A stretch of 64,000 nt of DNA from Leptospira kemamanensis (GTDB lineage Bacteria > Spirochaetota > Leptospiria > Leptospirales > Leptospiraceae): contig NZ_RQGG01000051.1 of the NCBI RefSeq assembly GCF_004769665.1, positions 62,001 through 126,000 on the forward strand, in the 5' to 3' direction. Below the pieces are notes generated by a model, which was not told the origin of the DNA, searched no databases, and saw only the letters and a list, made by a program, of their open reading frames with translations. A program made the position numbers and the translations under genes. How positions within the stretch are numbered: the first letter of the stretch is position 1; each line of letters starts with the position of its first letter. Below, piece after piece: positions 8,970 through 19,186 of the stretch.

Positions 8970-11332
8970 AAGCAATCATTGATTCTTCGATGACAAGTGT
9001 GACTGACTTTTTAACAAAAGTTAGACCAGTCTCCGTTGTTCGTAACATCCAAATCATTTTAGTTTCTCTTACGTTGTTATTTGTGACCTACGTGCTTTCG
9101 ATTCCTTTTTTTGGGCAATCCAAGGTCAATACGGATCCAGATGGATTATTTTCCGAAGGGAAAATTGCCCCCGAAACCATCCAATCCGTAAAAGAATTTT
9201 CTTATGAAGACGTAGAAAAAACCAATTTAGAAAGGCAAAAAGCAAAGGCCAATGTCCCTTTTGCTTTTGATAAAGACTTTGGTGTCCTTGCCTCAGGAAT
9301 CGATACCAATTTATCGGAAGACCTAGAAATCCTTCGTTCCATCATCCAAGAAGGAAAATCCAATCCTTCCGTGATCAAAGATCGCATCCCAAGATGGCGC
9401 AATCGTACCAATGATGAAATCCAAGCGATTTTGGATTATCCGAAAAAAGAAAAATTAAAAAACTTCATCCAACAATACACCAATTTGATTTTTTCGAAGT
9501 ACTGTATTGTCAAAGAAGATTTATCCTTTGCCAAAGACTTAGACAAAGCAGGTGCCAAAATTCGAAACATTGGAACCCAAGACCATACCACCATTATTGA
9601 TGGAAACTTGGTGATCCCTAGGTCACAAATTTACAAAGATGGTCCTGTCACTTCCGTATTATCTAAGTTAGCTTCTGAAAAATTGCCAAATGTTTCCGAC
9701 TCACTTCTCAAAGCTGTTTCTAGAATTGGATTGTATTATGTATATTCCTATCCCGCTTGTAATTACAACCCGGAAGAAACAGAGAATGCTAGGTTAAAAG
9801 CTGCGAATGCTGTATCCGTACAAAAAAGCCGAATCCAAGCCAACGAAATCATCGTCAGAGCAGGGGATGTCATCACACCCGAAGTGAAGTTAAAACTGGA
9901 TATGATGAATTTGTATGCCACAAGAGCAAACCTTGCATCCATCATTTCTATTTTTCTCACACAATGTGTTCTCATTGTCATCGTTGGCTTTTATTTGATT
10001 CGGTACCGACCAAACCGGTTAAATGACCTTTCCAGTAACCTCATCATCTTTTTTACTCTTTGGATTGTCATTGCTTCGATTTATTTATTATCCAAGGTGT
10101 TTTATGCAACTGACAGTGATTTGTCGGCAGTGTATTATTTCGGAATGTTTGTCCCGGTTGGGATGTTATGTTTGTTACTCGGATTTGTGTATGACGAACA
10201 ACTTTCAATAGCGATTGGATTCTTTTTAGCCTTTGCTGTGTTTTTTGCCTCTCGGTACAATCCTACTTCTTTTATGTTGGCTTTCACCGTGGCGGTGATG
10301 AGCTCCATTTATGGAAGAAGGTTACTGAAACGAATCGATTTTTTAAAAGCGGGTTTTTTACTTACCTTCGTTCAAATCCTTGTGACAACAGCAGGGTATC
10401 TCTTTGATGGACGGGAGTTTTACGTATCCACTGGAGCTGGTTTTTTTAAAGATCTAACCAATTCCAATTTGTTTCGAATCACTGTGATGTGTTTTGTGAA
10501 TGGCTTTGCGAGTGCGACTGCGGTTCAGTTTTTACTTCCCCTCTATGAATATATTTTTAATATTCCCACTCGATTTAAGTTGATTGAACTGGCTGATACG
10601 GGCCATCCTCTCTTACAACAGCTTCTTACGAAAGCTCCTTCTACCTACACACATACCTTTATGGTGGCAGCTCTTTCCGAACGAGCGGCACAAAACCTAA
10701 ACCTGGATCGCCTTCTTGTGCGAGTTGGTGTTTACTTTCATGATATAGGAAAAATTCCGAATGCTGGATTTTTTGTCGAAAACCAACATTTGATCCCAAA
10801 ACCGGAACACATTGATAAAAATAATCCGGCTCTTGCTGCAAAGACAGTCATCGATCACGTGTTAGATGGAATTGAAATGGCTAAAAAAGCACGGCTTCCG
10901 CGTGAGATCATCAGTTTTATTCCAGAACACCATGGAACATCTACCATGGCTTTCTTTTACCACAAGGCTTTACAAGAAATCCCAAGCAGTGCTCGTAAAA
11001 ATATAAACAAAAAAGATTTTCAATACCCAGGGCCAAAACCGCAAAGTAAGGAAACAGCCATTGTGATGATTGCGGATTCCTTGGAAGCCGCTTCTCGTTC
11101 GTTAGACGAAGTGTCCCCCGAAAGTTTGGATGATTTAATTCGTAAAATCATCAATTCCAAACTGGCTGAGAATCAATTGGATGAAAGTGGATTAACCATA
11201 GGAGATTTGGAAATCATCAAAGGAAGTTTTAAGGAAGTATTACTTTCTAGTCTCCACCAAAGACCCAAGTATCCAAAACCTGAAGACACAAAAGCATTAG
11301 AATCAGCCAATTCCAAAAAGTCAAAGCGATGA
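8966..11332 (+). CDS. 7TM-HD membrane protein, PgpH-type cyclic di-AMP phosphodiesterase candidate
   Basis: 788 residues. A first membrane helix (about 27-48) leads into a large extracytoplasmic domain (about 50-310). Seven hydrophobic helices follow (about 322-530), then a cytoplasmic HD domain. The HD metal motif [13 protein letters not shown] is at about 591-603, and the [14 protein letters not shown] segment contributes further His ligands. This is the 7TMR-HD architecture of PgpH, which hydrolyses c-di-AMP in Listeria. Specificity is inferred from the family. It is encoded between the phoH-family gene and ybeY with 4-nt overlaps on both sides. Confidence 0.92.
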   Translation: MKAIIDSSMTSVTDFLTKVRPVSVVRNIQIILVSLTLLFVTYVLSIPFFGQSKVNTDPDGLFSEGKIAPETIQSVKEFSYEDVEKTNLERQKAKANVPFAFDKDFGVLASGIDTNLSEDLEILRSIIQEGKSNPSVIKDRIPRWRNRTNDEIQAILDYPKKEKLKNFIQQYTNLIFSKYCIVKEDLSFAKDLDKAGAKIRNIGTQDHTTIIDGNLVIPRSQIYKDGPVTSVLSKLASEKLPNVSDSLLKAVSRIGLYYVYSYPACNYNPEETENARLKAANAVSVQKSRIQANEIIVRAGDVITPEVKLKLDMMNLYATRANLASIISIFLTQCVLIVIVGFYLIRYRPNRLNDLSSNLIIFFTLWIVIASIYLLSKVFYATDSDLSAVYYFGMFVPVGMLCLLLGFVYDEQLSIAIGFFLAFAVFFASRYNPTSFMLAFTVAVMSSIYGRRLLKRIDFLKAGFLLTFVQILVTTAGYLFDGREFYVSTGAGFFKDLTNSNLFRITVMCFVNGFASATAVQFLLPLYEYIFNIPTRFKLIELADTGHPLLQQLLTKAPSTYTHTFMVAALSERAAQNLNLDRLLVRVGVYFHDIGKIPNAGFFVENQHLIPKPEHIDKNNPALAAKTVIDHVLDGIEMAKKARLPREIISFIPEHHGTSTMAFFYHKALQEIPSSARKNINKKDFQYPGPKPQSKETAIVMIADSLEAASRSLDEVSPESLDDLIRKIINSKLAENQLDESGLTIGDLEIIKGSFKEVLLSSLHQRPKYPKPEDTKALESANSKKSKR

Positions 11333-11793
11333 ATTCCTCCCTTTTGGTGTCCACCGAGTGGAACGATGAAACCAACCAATCCGAAATTGATCCAGAATTA
11401 GTTCTTGGGAACTGTGAACGTATTTTAAAGTATTTAGCTCCTTCCTTTTTGCATGCATTAGAACTTTCTATTTTACTCGTGGATGATGCCCAGATGACAG
11501 AAATCAATGGGGAACGTCGCGGGAAAGAAAAACCAACGGACGTCTTATCGTTTCCTTTGTATTCCAATGTGGAAAAACTACCTGTTCAAATTTTGGGAGA
11601 GGTTGTCATTTCCATGGAAACATGTAAAAAACAAGCATTGGAAATTGGTCACTCCGTCATAGATGAATTTTATCGTTTGCTTGTACATGGAATCTTACAC
11701 CTGTTTGGTTTCGATCATGAAACAAACGAAGAAGATGCGATTCTAATGAGAAAAATGGAAGATCAATGTTTGGATTTGGTTTTTGTTTCGTAA
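11329..11793 (+). CDS. ybeY: endoribonuclease YbeY (rRNA maturation factor)
   Basis: 154 residues, the standard length. The zinc-binding motif HGILHLFGFDHE (H-x3-H-x5-H) is intact near residue 123, and GKEKPTDVLSFPL upstream is also typical. YbeY is a metal-dependent RNase needed for 16S rRNA 3'-end processing and ribosome quality control, and it partners with PhoH-family ATPases. It overlaps the pgpH-type gene by 4 nt, and recO begins immediately after its stop. Confidence 0.95.
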   Translation: MNSSLLVSTEWNDETNQSEIDPELVLGNCERILKYLAPSFLHALELSILLVDDAQMTEINGERRGKEKPTDVLSFPLYSNVEKLPVQILGEVVISMETCKKQALEIGHSVIDEFYRLLVHGILHLFGFDHETNEEDAILMRKMEDQCLDLVFVS

Positions 11794-12543
11794 ATGGCGA
11801 TTCGGAAAGAAACGGGAATTATCATCCAAAGTAAGGACATCGGGGATAGTGATCGTCTGATCAGTTTAGCTGGGGAAACCCAAGTCCGAATGAATTTTAT
11901 CAGCAAAGGGATTCGGAAGTCCAAAAGACGTGCCATCATCTCTACTGAACTCGGATGCCTTGTGGAAGTGGATTATTATGACCAAGCCGAAAAAGATTGG
12001 AAGTCAACAAAAGAGATCCACCTCACCAAACGTTTTGATGAATTAAAATCTGATTATGTAGGAACTCTATTTGTTTTGTACATCACAGAACTAACCGCCC
12101 ATTTGTATCCGGAAGGAGAGAGTCATCCTTTTTTATACCAATTGCTCCAAGGAAGTTTGGAGACCTCCAATGCCAATGGATTTCGAAAAGAAATTTTACC
12201 GTTTTTTAAACTCCGAGCTTTGACACATATGGGCCATTTCCCATCTGAGTTTTACTGCCATACCTGCGGGGAAGAAGTCTTAACGAAAACAAAGGCATAT
12301 TTCTCTGTGGATTCCCGTGAATTTTTATGTTCGGATTGTCATCCCATCACCAAAGATCATTTGCCTGTTTTAAAACTGTTTTCTACAATGTTATCTAAGA
12401 AATTTTCAAATGTGCTGGCTATCTTTCCAAAAGAAACGGAATACAGAGAAGGGGATTTGATCCTCAATCAGTTTTTACGGTCTCTTTTTGGGAGAGAGTT
12501 AAAGTCCTATTTTGAATTTTATAAAACCATTGGGGATTTATGA
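11794..12543 (+). CDS. recO: DNA repair protein RecO
   Basis: 249 residues. The N-terminal OB-fold begins with the RecO pattern KETGIIIQSKDIGDSDRLIS. A helical domain follows, containing a zinc ribbon (CHTCGEE... CSDCH, about 151-179). RecO anneals SSB-coated DNA and helps RecR load RecA in gap repair. The start ATG directly abuts the ybeY stop. The stop overlaps the next small gene by 4 nt. Placement in this run with ssb is suggestive, but ssb lies far upstream. Confidence 0.93.
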   Translation: MAIRKETGIIIQSKDIGDSDRLISLAGETQVRMNFISKGIRKSKRRAIISTELGCLVEVDYYDQAEKDWKSTKEIHLTKRFDELKSDYVGTLFVLYITELTAHLYPEGESHPFLYQLLQGSLETSNANGFRKEILPFFKLRALTHMGHFPSEFYCHTCGEEVLTKTKAYFSVDSREFLCSDCHPITKDHLPVLKLFSTMLSKKFSNVLAIFPKETEYREGDLILNQFLRSLFGRELKSYFEFYKTIGDL

Positions 12544-12800
12544 ATTTTATCACCAAAACCATTTTGTTAGTGATGACGGTTTCCGTATTTCTTGCTCTCT
12601 TTCAATTGCTTTTAAAATCTGAGAACTTGAAATCGTCTTCTTTTTCCAAAACTTCCCAACCGAAACAAGTTTCCTTCCAAGCCATCTTTCGTGATCCGAA
12701 GGAAACCATTCCCAATTTTGTCACACGTTTCAAAATCAAAAGTTTTGCACTATGGGAAAATGCAGACCAATTAAAGATGGAATTAAAAATAGAAAAATGA
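12540..12800 (+). CDS. small single-pass membrane or exported protein, unknown
   Basis: 86 residues, not recognised. One hydrophobic segment (about residues 6-25) acts as an anchor or signal, followed by a Ser/Lys-rich stretch and a short domain with no known motif. It overlaps recO by 4 nt (ATGA) and argS by 4 nt (ATGA), so all three appear translationally coupled. That coupling is the main reason to call it real. No function can be assigned. Confidence 0.65.
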   Translation: MNFITKTILLVMTVSVFLALFQLLLKSENLKSSSFSKTSQPKQVSFQAIFRDPKETIPNFVTRFKIKSFALWENADQLKMELKIEK

Positions 12801-14572
12801 AAGCCAATCAATTATTAAAGAATCTTGTATTAAAAGAACTCGAGACGGCGGTCAAATCGTATCTTTCCAAACTCAATGTAGATCTGCCACTCTCTGATTT
12901 TAAAATCCGAATTGAATACTCTAGGGATGAAAAATTTGGTGATTACTCCTCTCCCTTTGCCTTAGAAAATAAAAATTTACTAAAATTGAATCCAAAAGAA
13001 ATTGCAGAAGCGGTTTTATTGGAGATCAAAAATGATTCTATTTTTGAATTTGTCACTTTTTCCCCACCAGGATTTATCAATTTTCGGATCCGTTCTTCTT
13101 TTTTAGTCCAGTATGCAAAATCGGTGATGGAACCAGTCGTTTCGTTTGCCAAAACAGAAACTACAGAAAACGTATTACTTGAGTTTGTTTCTGCTAATCC
13201 CACTGGACCTATGAATATTGTGTCTGCCCGGTCTGCAGCATATGGGGATGCTCTTGCGAATTTACTTTTAAGCCTTGGACACACCGTCAAACGAGAGTTT
13301 TACGTAAATGATTATGGAAACCAAGTATATCTTTTGGGTGTGGCTGTACTCTTACGTATCTTTGAGGAAAAGGGAGAATCCATTTCTTTCCAAGAAGAAG
13401 AAAGTGATGAATCCGTATTTCCTCTGATTGAAAAACGAATTTTACCAAAAGAAAGTTATCGTGGAGAATACATCAAAGATATTGCCAAAGAATTACTTAT
13501 TGATGGTACGAAACGAAAACAAGTAGAAGAGTGGATTTCCAAAAAAAATTGGGAAGAGTTGGTTCAGTTTTTATCCAAGTATGCTGTGGAATACAACCTA
13601 AGTAGGCAAAAAGAAGATCTCAAATTATTTGGAGTCAACTTTGATTTGTTTTATAGCGAAAGAAGTTTACACGAAGTGGGAGCGGTGGAAGCAGTTCCCT
13701 CTCTTTTGAAAAAGGAAGATGTGACTACCATTGATGGCAAACTTCATTTTTTATCCACAAAGTATGGTGATGATAAAGACCGAGTGATTCGAAGAGAAGA
13801 TGGAAGGCCAACCTATCTCATGGCAGATATTGCCTACCATTATGACAAATACAAACGAGGTTTTGATAAACTCATTGATATTTGGGGACCAGACCACTAT
13901 GGTTATATCGCGCGATTAAAAGGTGCCGTCGAATCGTTTGGGAAACCAAAAGAGAGTTTTATGGTTCTCATCGCCCAACAAGTAAACCTCATTGAAAACA
14001 AAGAAAAAGTAAAGATGAGTAAACGTCTTGGGATATTCCAAACCATGCGGGATTTACTTGCGTATTTGGGAAAAAATGGAAAGGATGTGGGCCGTTATTT
14101 TTTCCTCATGCGTAGTTCGGATGCTCCCCTTGATTTTGATTTGGACTTAGCCAAAGATGAGTCGGATAAAAATCCTGTGTTTTATATCCAATATGCCCAT
14201 GCCAGAGTTTGCTCCATCTTTCGTGAATTACAAATCTCTTTATCCGATTGGAAGGCTCCTTCCACATTGAATGGAGAATGGTTTCAATCAGAAGAACGAC
14301 TTCGCCTTTTATTTTGGGTGTCCAGGTTCCAAGAAGAAGTTTATGACACAGCGACAAACCTCGAACCGCACCGCCTAACGAACTACCTACAATCCCTCAG
14401 TAAAGCCTTTACCAAGTTTTATTCACATAAGGACAACCGGATTAAGGAAAAACAAGGTGAAGAAAGAGATCACTTACTCCTACTCATCTACTTTACTAAA
14501 CTTTCGATCGCTTCGGGTTTGGAACTTCTTGGAATTTCTGCTCCTGAAAAAATGTCCAAAGAAGAAGCGTAA
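12797..14572 (+). CDS. argS: arginyl-tRNA synthetase with a non-canonical HIGH motif
   Basis: 591 residues from the ATG at 12797, which overlaps the upstream stop as ATGA. The frame is open back to 12752, but those 15 codons lie inside the previous gene. The N-terminal Add1 domain, class I Rossmann core, KMSKR (about 406-410) and C-terminal helical anticodon domain are all recognisable. The HIGH site reads ANPTGPMNIVSAR (about 133-145), so the usual H-x-G-H is replaced by N-I-V-S at 140-143. The surrounding block is otherwise normal, and no second argS is visible in the window. It charges tRNA-Arg. Confidence 0.93.
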   Translation: MKANQLLKNLVLKELETAVKSYLSKLNVDLPLSDFKIRIEYSRDEKFGDYSSPFALENKNLLKLNPKEIAEAVLLEIKNDSIFEFVTFSPPGFINFRIRSSFLVQYAKSVMEPVVSFAKTETTENVLLEFVSANPTGPMNIVSARSAAYGDALANLLLSLGHTVKREFYVNDYGNQVYLLGVAVLLRIFEEKGESISFQEEESDESVFPLIEKRILPKESYRGEYIKDIAKELLIDGTKRKQVEEWISKKNWEELVQFLSKYAVEYNLSRQKEDLKLFGVNFDLFYSERSLHEVGAVEAVPSLLKKEDVTTIDGKLHFLSTKYGDDKDRVIRREDGRPTYLMADIAYHYDKYKRGFDKLIDIWGPDHYGYIARLKGAVESFGKPKESFMVLIAQQVNLIENKEKVKMSKRLGIFQTMRDLLAYLGKNGKDVGRYFFLMRSSDAPLDFDLDLAKDESDKNPVFYIQYAHARVCSIFRELQISLSDWKAPSTLNGEWFQSEERLRLLFWVSRFQEEVYDTATNLEPHRLTNYLQSLSKAFTKFYSHKDNRIKEKQGEERDHLLLLIYFTKLSIASGLELLGISAPEKMSKEEA

Positions 14573-15823
14573 GTGCACGTGTCACCCTACATTGTCATTT
14601 TGTCGACAGGATCGGAGCTCACTGCAGGAAGGAGTTTGGACACAAACTCTGGTTGGATCGCCAACCAATTGTTTGAACTCGGTTGGAAGGTAAAAAAATT
14701 CATTACCCTACCGGACGATCCCAAACTCATTTTATCTGAGTTACAATCTTTACAAACACTAGCCAAAGAAAGACCAGTTCTAGCGATTATGACAGGGGGA
14801 CTCGGACCCACAGAAGATGATTATACCTTAGAAACGGTTCTCACATTAACTGGAAAAACATCCTATTCTGTCGAAAAAGCAAAACTACGGCTAACTAAAA
14901 TCTATGAAGCCAGAGGAAAGGAATATAAAGATATCCTACCAAATGTATTTCGCCAAACATTTGTTCCTGAAGGCTGTAAAACATTGGATAACTCCGTTGG
15001 CATTGCCGTGGGATTCATAGAATCCTTAGGGGATCATTCTTATTTAGTCTGTATGCCTGGTGTCCCTTCTGAGATGACAGAGATGTTCAAACGACGCCTT
15101 GTCCCTGAATTAAAAAAATTCTACCCAAGAGAGAACTTAGTCCAAAAAACAAAATGGTTATGGAATATCGGTGAATCCTTATTTCAAAACGATTTTATTG
15201 AACCTAATAGGATAGAGTTTTTTTCGGAAGCGGAATGGGGAGTTACTGCTAATCGAGGTTATATTAAGTGTATCTTTCAATCTACAAATGAACCCTTACT
15301 TTCTACCATCATCCAAAGATTAGAAGAAACCTATCCAAAAATCATCTCTGATGATGTATTTCAATTTGTCCACGAACGGTTGTTAAAAGATAAGTTAACG
15401 ATTTCAGTGGCAGAAAGTTGTACGGGTGGACTTCTTGGAAAAAAACTGACAGAACAACCAGGTTCTAGTTCTTATTTTATTGGTGGTTTTTTAACCTATT
15501 CCAATGAAATGAAATCGTCCTTACTGGGAATCCCTATGGAATGGATCACGACTCATGGAGCAGTGAGTGAACAAGTGGCAAAGGCCATGGTAGAAGGTCT
15601 ATGCCAAAAAACAGAAACTGATTTTGGAATTTCCATCACAGGAATTGCGGGGCCAGAAGGTGGGAGTCCCCAAAAACCGGTGGGAACAGTTTGCATAGGA
15701 CTTCGGGAACCAAATGGAAACGTCTCCGTACACCGATATATATTTCCAGGTAACCGGGAATCCATTCGCGAAAATGCAAGTAACACCGCTTTATTTTTAG
15801 TATACCAATCATTCAAACACTAG
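14573..15823 (+). CDS. cinA: CinA family protein (MoaB-like domain plus nicotinamide-nucleotide amidase)
   Basis: 416 residues, the full-length family size. The N-terminal MoCF-like domain begins with ILSTGSELTAGRSLDTNSGW and contains TGGLGPTEDD. The C-terminal PncC domain (about 265-410) carries VAESCTGGLLGKKLT and GITGIAGPEGGSPQKPVGTV. The amidase converts NMN to NaMN in pyridine-nucleotide salvage, and the N-terminal domain of some members is an ADP-ribose pyrophosphatase. The GTG at 14573 immediately follows the argS stop. A second GTG two codons later is an equal candidate. Confidence 0.92.
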   Translation: MHVSPYIVILSTGSELTAGRSLDTNSGWIANQLFELGWKVKKFITLPDDPKLILSELQSLQTLAKERPVLAIMTGGLGPTEDDYTLETVLTLTGKTSYSVEKAKLRLTKIYEARGKEYKDILPNVFRQTFVPEGCKTLDNSVGIAVGFIESLGDHSYLVCMPGVPSEMTEMFKRRLVPELKKFYPRENLVQKTKWLWNIGESLFQNDFIEPNRIEFFSEAEWGVTANRGYIKCIFQSTNEPLLSTIIQRLEETYPKIISDDVFQFVHERLLKDKLTISVAESCTGGLLGKKLTEQPGSSSYFIGGFLTYSNEMKSSLLGIPMEWITTHGAVSEQVAKAMVEGLCQKTETDFGISITGIAGPEGGSPQKPVGTVCIGLREPNGNVSVHRYIFPGNRESIRENASNTALFLVYQSFKH

Positions 15824-15836
15824 GATCGTATCAAAT

Positions 15837-16904
15837 ATGTTTCAGAACATCTTGTATTCCCTTGGATTTTTCATTTTGTTTTATTTGAGTTGGGATGTGG
15901 ATTTACAATTTGTTCCAAACATTAGGGAAACGTGGATTTGGAATTTAGAAGGTCGATTTGGAACTACTTCTCCGAAATTAGGAGAAGACCCATTGAAAAC
16001 CATCAATGGTTACAAATTCAACAAACAGTTTTACTCCTTTAAAACGAGTTCTCGGCCAGAGATTGATCCCAAGTATCTAGTCGATTTTCCGTTACTTGGA
16101 AATGGTTACCTTTTGTATGAGAAAATTGGAGATGAGGTAAATTTTTATTCCGATAGCAGTGAACTCTATTGGAAAAAACCAATCAATTCCTATCCAAGGA
16201 GTGGATACTATGCTTCCCCCGTTTTGTATTTATCCGGTGATAATAATACGGTATTTTTACTGGATGAAAGTGGTAATCGGATCGGTAAACAAGAGTTAAA
16301 TGGAAGGTTTTTGACCGATTACCAATTTGATCCGAAAAACAAAGGGGTTGTGGTTTTGTTTTCGGGTGGAGAAATTTACCGTTTAGATGAAAAAGCAAAT
16401 CTTATCTTTGGATTTGATCTTTCAAAAGAAAAACAAAATTCATTTTTTAAATCGGTTTCTTTATCTCCAGATGGCAAACTCGTATCCGTACATTATTCGG
16501 TTGAGGACAAAGACTGGATTCTTCTATTAGATGCGAAAGGGGAAGTGATAGAAGAATTTCCTTTAGTCAAATTTTATCCTCACCAATTGTACTTAGCAAC
16601 AGGAAACGAAGGACAAATATTTTTGCAGACACCTGAGTCCTTACAATTTTATGAAGATGGAAAGTTGGTTTGGGAAAAAACAAAATCCAAACAAGGTGGT
16701 GTGTACCAGTCTATTTTTGCTACCGACTCTTTTGTCGTAACAGCAGTGGATTCAGAATTATTGTTTCTGAATGGGAAAGGGGATCTAATCCGAAAAAAAA
16801 GAATCGCACCGACGGAATTTCCGATTCGGTTTTTTCCAGGAAAATCCAATTCCGTTTTCTATATGGAAACAAAAACAGATTTGGTGCAGTTTCAAAAATT
16901 GTGA
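15837..16904 (+). CDS. membrane-anchored beta-propeller-like protein, unknown
   Basis: 355 residues. A hydrophobic N-terminus (about 4-20) should anchor it or act as a signal. The rest is a succession of short beta-strand units with turns such as DESGNRIGKQ, DEKANLIFG, DAKGEVIEEF and NGKGDLIRKK, the look of a PQQ/WD-type propeller. No catalytic residue is evident. It lies 13 nt after cinA and is the last gene of the long plus-strand run. A scaffolding or ligand-binding role is possible but unsupported. Confidence 0.7.
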   Translation: MFQNILYSLGFFILFYLSWDVDLQFVPNIRETWIWNLEGRFGTTSPKLGEDPLKTINGYKFNKQFYSFKTSSRPEIDPKYLVDFPLLGNGYLLYEKIGDEVNFYSDSSELYWKKPINSYPRSGYYASPVLYLSGDNNTVFLLDESGNRIGKQELNGRFLTDYQFDPKNKGVVVLFSGGEIYRLDEKANLIFGFDLSKEKQNSFFKSVSLSPDGKLVSVHYSVEDKDWILLLDAKGEVIEEFPLVKFYPHQLYLATGNEGQIFLQTPESLQFYEDGKLVWEKTKSKQGGVYQSIFATDSFVVTAVDSELLFLNGKGDLIRKKRIAPTEFPIRFFPGKSNSVFYMETKTDLVQFQKL

Positions 16905-16906
16905 AA

Positions 16907-16932
16907 ATGGATACGATTTTTTTCGAATCCAT
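16907..16932 (+). terminator. inverted repeat after the last gene of the rpsF-to-propeller run
   Basis: ATGGATACG pairs with CGAATCCAT (one mismatch) around a T-rich loop, starting 2 nt after the stop codon at 16904. No T-run follows the 3' arm, so it is not a classical intrinsic terminator. Termination is inferred from position between convergent genes. No other gene-like signal is visible between here and 17020. Confidence 0.35.
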
Positions 16933-17020
16933 AGGGTTTCAATGATAGATTCGAGTTGTTCCGATGGCAATGAACATCAAAAGGAATCCGTGTTTCATTC
17001 TTTTGTTTTAAAAAAGGTTC

Positions 17021-18034
17021 TTAAAGCGAATTCGATTTTGGATCCACTTCATAGATGGATAAGGATTTAAATCCGGTTCTTCCTTCCCTGTTGATCATCG
17101 AAATGGTTTCTGTACAAACTCCAGGTTTGATATTAAAGATCAGTTGGTCTGAAATCTCTCGGCAAATATAAAGCCCTCGGCCATGGCTATCTTCTAACCC
17201 TTTTGGAAAACCTGTGGTTTCATCAATGCTAATATGTCTGTCCAATCGGTGTAAGATCTCCTCTTTCCGAAGGGATCCAAACTGATCTCGAACAACAATA
17301 AAAATTGTACTTTCTGTGGATCCATATCCAATCAGAAAATAATCGTCCGGCATGAGTTGGATATTGTCGAGAGGCACTACCATATCATGACTCGGAATTT
17401 CAAATTGGTATTTGTATTCCCCTTCGTTGGTTCTGGGAGCTCGGATCATCGCATTGGAAGTAAGTTCCTCAAGTACCTGTTGGATGGCTTTAGGGGCACC
17501 GAGTTGGATTAAGTTTTTCGAAATTTTCCCACAGAGGATGGAACGATCTTGATCTGATTTAATTTGTTTGTAAACGATCCCATTGATCGGGGCCTCTTCA
17601 AACTCACTATTGATATTCTGATCAAATACCTGGAAGTCTTTTGCAAAATACTTTTCAATTCCAAAGATATCATTGGATAATAATTTTTCTACCATCACTT
17701 CGATGAGGTGGATATCTAAAAAACTATATTTGGGGATGATATTCCAAATTTGTAGATCTTTGGCATACTTTATGTATTCATTGATATTGTAAGCAGTCAT
17801 CAGTGCATACAACACATGTGGAAATTCTTTTTGGATGAGTTTCACAAGATCGATTCCGGATTTTCCAGGCAAACGAATGTCAGTGATGGTTAAGTCTATT
17901 TTTTCATTAGTCAAATACCAAACAGCTTCTTCAAAATGTTCCGCACCAAATACATTGTATTTTGTGCTTAACAAATCCATTATGGCTTCGCGAATGGAAT
18001 GGATGTCTTCTACAATCAATATGGATTGTTTCAT
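17021..18034 (-). CDS. response regulator with GHKL-type ATPase output domain
   Basis: 337 residues. The receiver domain (1-120) has the acidic pair ED at 9-10, the phospho-acceptor Asp at 52 ([10 protein letters not shown]) and the conserved Lys near 102 (PKYSF). The C-terminal domain (about 160-325) has an N-box-like EELTSNAM (about 189-196) and a G-rich [14 protein letters not shown] segment. Both are features of HATPase/anti-sigma-kinase-like domains, not of a DNA-binding output. It overlaps the histidine kinase gene by 4 nt (ATGA), so the pair is very likely cognate. The output may phosphorylate or bind a partner protein. The target is unknown. Confidence 0.88.
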   Translation of the reverse strand: MKQSILIVEDIHSIREAIMDLLSTKYNVFGAEHFEEAVWYLTNEKIDLTITDIRLPGKSGIDLVKLIQKEFPHVLYALMTAYNINEYIKYAKDLQIWNIIPKYSFLDIHLIEVMVEKLLSNDIFGIEKYFAKDFQVFDQNINSEFEEAPINGIVYKQIKSDQDRSILCGKISKNLIQLGAPKAIQQVLEELTSNAMIRAPRTNEGEYKYQFEIPSHDMVVPLDNIQLMPDDYFLIGYGSTESTIFIVVRDQFGSLRKEEILHRLDRHISIDETTGFPKGLEDSHGRGLYICREISDQLIFNIKPGVCTETISMINREGRTGFKSLSIYEVDPKSNSL

Positions 18035-19185
18035 GTACTTGGCTCCGTGATATCATTTGTGAGCGGAAAAGAAATCGTGAATCTGGTTTTTTGTTCTACT
18101 GATTTTACAGAGATATTCCCATCGTGTTCTTTGACAATGGAGTGGCAAATCGAAAGACCAAGGCCTGTTCCTGTTCCTGATTTGTTACTTGTGAAAAAAG
18201 GATCAAATATCTTTTGGATGATGGCATCGGGGATTCCACCTGCATTGTCTTCAATGATGATATGCAGCCAGTTTTTGGTTTTTCGAATTTCGATACTAAT
18301 TTCACCAGGTCTGTAATCGAATGCTTGCAAAGAGTTCCGAAATAAATTCATAAAGAGACGTTCCATTTTTCCTGGATGGAAGGGGAACTGATACTCATGG
18401 TCACAAGTGATTTTCCAATTGATGTTTTTACTTAAATGAGGGTAAAGTCGAATGATTGTATCTTTGGCACGATTGATCGTTTCCACAATATCACCAAGTG
18501 TGACTTTCACTTTATCTGTTTTGGCAAAAGAGATGATATCCGAAACAATGATTGCTGCACGAGAGATATCATTTTTAATCATATCCAATCGTTTCTCAAT
18601 TTGTTCTGGGGGCTGGTTTTGCCAGTTTGCTTTGAGGTTTTGAAGGGTTAAACTAATTCCTGTTAATGGGTTGTTTAATTCGTGGGCAATCCCTGAAATT
18701 AAAATTCCAAGGGATGCAAGGTTACGCATCCGAAAGGATTCTTCTTCTTTTTCTCTTTGTTTGGTAACGTCAGAGATTTTTTCCACCATCCAAAACAAAT
18801 CCTCTTGTTTGGGATATGGGTAAAATTCTAAAAGTAAGGTTTGTTTTTTGTCTTCGGATCTAAAAAAAATTTCGCGAGTGATGGGAGTCGAATAACTTTG
18901 AGTTTTTTCTTTGGTCTTAACATTGATTTTGGGACAATAAGGACAAACATCTGTTCGTTGGTATAAAACTTCGTAACATTTTCTGTCTAAAAGTTCATCG
19001 TATTTATTGTTTTTAGCAAAGAGGATGGTTGCTAAATTGGCTCTTTGGATGTTGAAGTCTGAATCGATAAGGACAAGGGGATCTTGAACCACATCATAAA
19101 TAGCTTCCAATTCTCTGGCTTTTTCGGCCACTTTTTCGATGTTATCTATCGAATGGGAATCACCATTGTTTTTAAGTTCTGACAA
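18031..19185 (-). CDS. PAS-domain sensor histidine kinase
   Basis: 384 residues from a TTG start at 19185 with AGGA about 9 nt upstream. There are no membrane segments. A PAS domain (about 20-135) contains a cysteine cluster ([15 protein letters not shown]) that could bind metal or sense redox. It leads to the phospho-acceptor helix with [12 protein letters not shown] (His about 167) and an HATPase domain with [27 protein letters not shown]. It is a cytoplasmic sensor paired with the response regulator that overlaps it by 4 nt. It lies 1 nt downstream of the exported-protein gene. Confidence 0.93.
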   Translation of the reverse strand: MSELKNNGDSHSIDNIEKVAEKARELEAIYDVVQDPLVLIDSDFNIQRANLATILFAKNNKYDELLDRKCYEVLYQRTDVCPYCPKINVKTKEKTQSYSTPITREIFFRSEDKKQTLLLEFYPYPKQEDLFWMVEKISDVTKQREKEEESFRMRNLASLGILISGIAHELNNPLTGISLTLQNLKANWQNQPPEQIEKRLDMIKNDISRAAIIVSDIISFAKTDKVKVTLGDIVETINRAKDTIIRLYPHLSKNINWKITCDHEYQFPFHPGKMERLFMNLFRNSLQAFDYRPGEISIEIRKTKNWLHIIIEDNAGGIPDAIIQKIFDPFFTSNKSGTGTGLGLSICHSIVKEHDGNISVKSVEQKTRFTISFPLTNDITEPST

Positions 19186-19186
19186 T

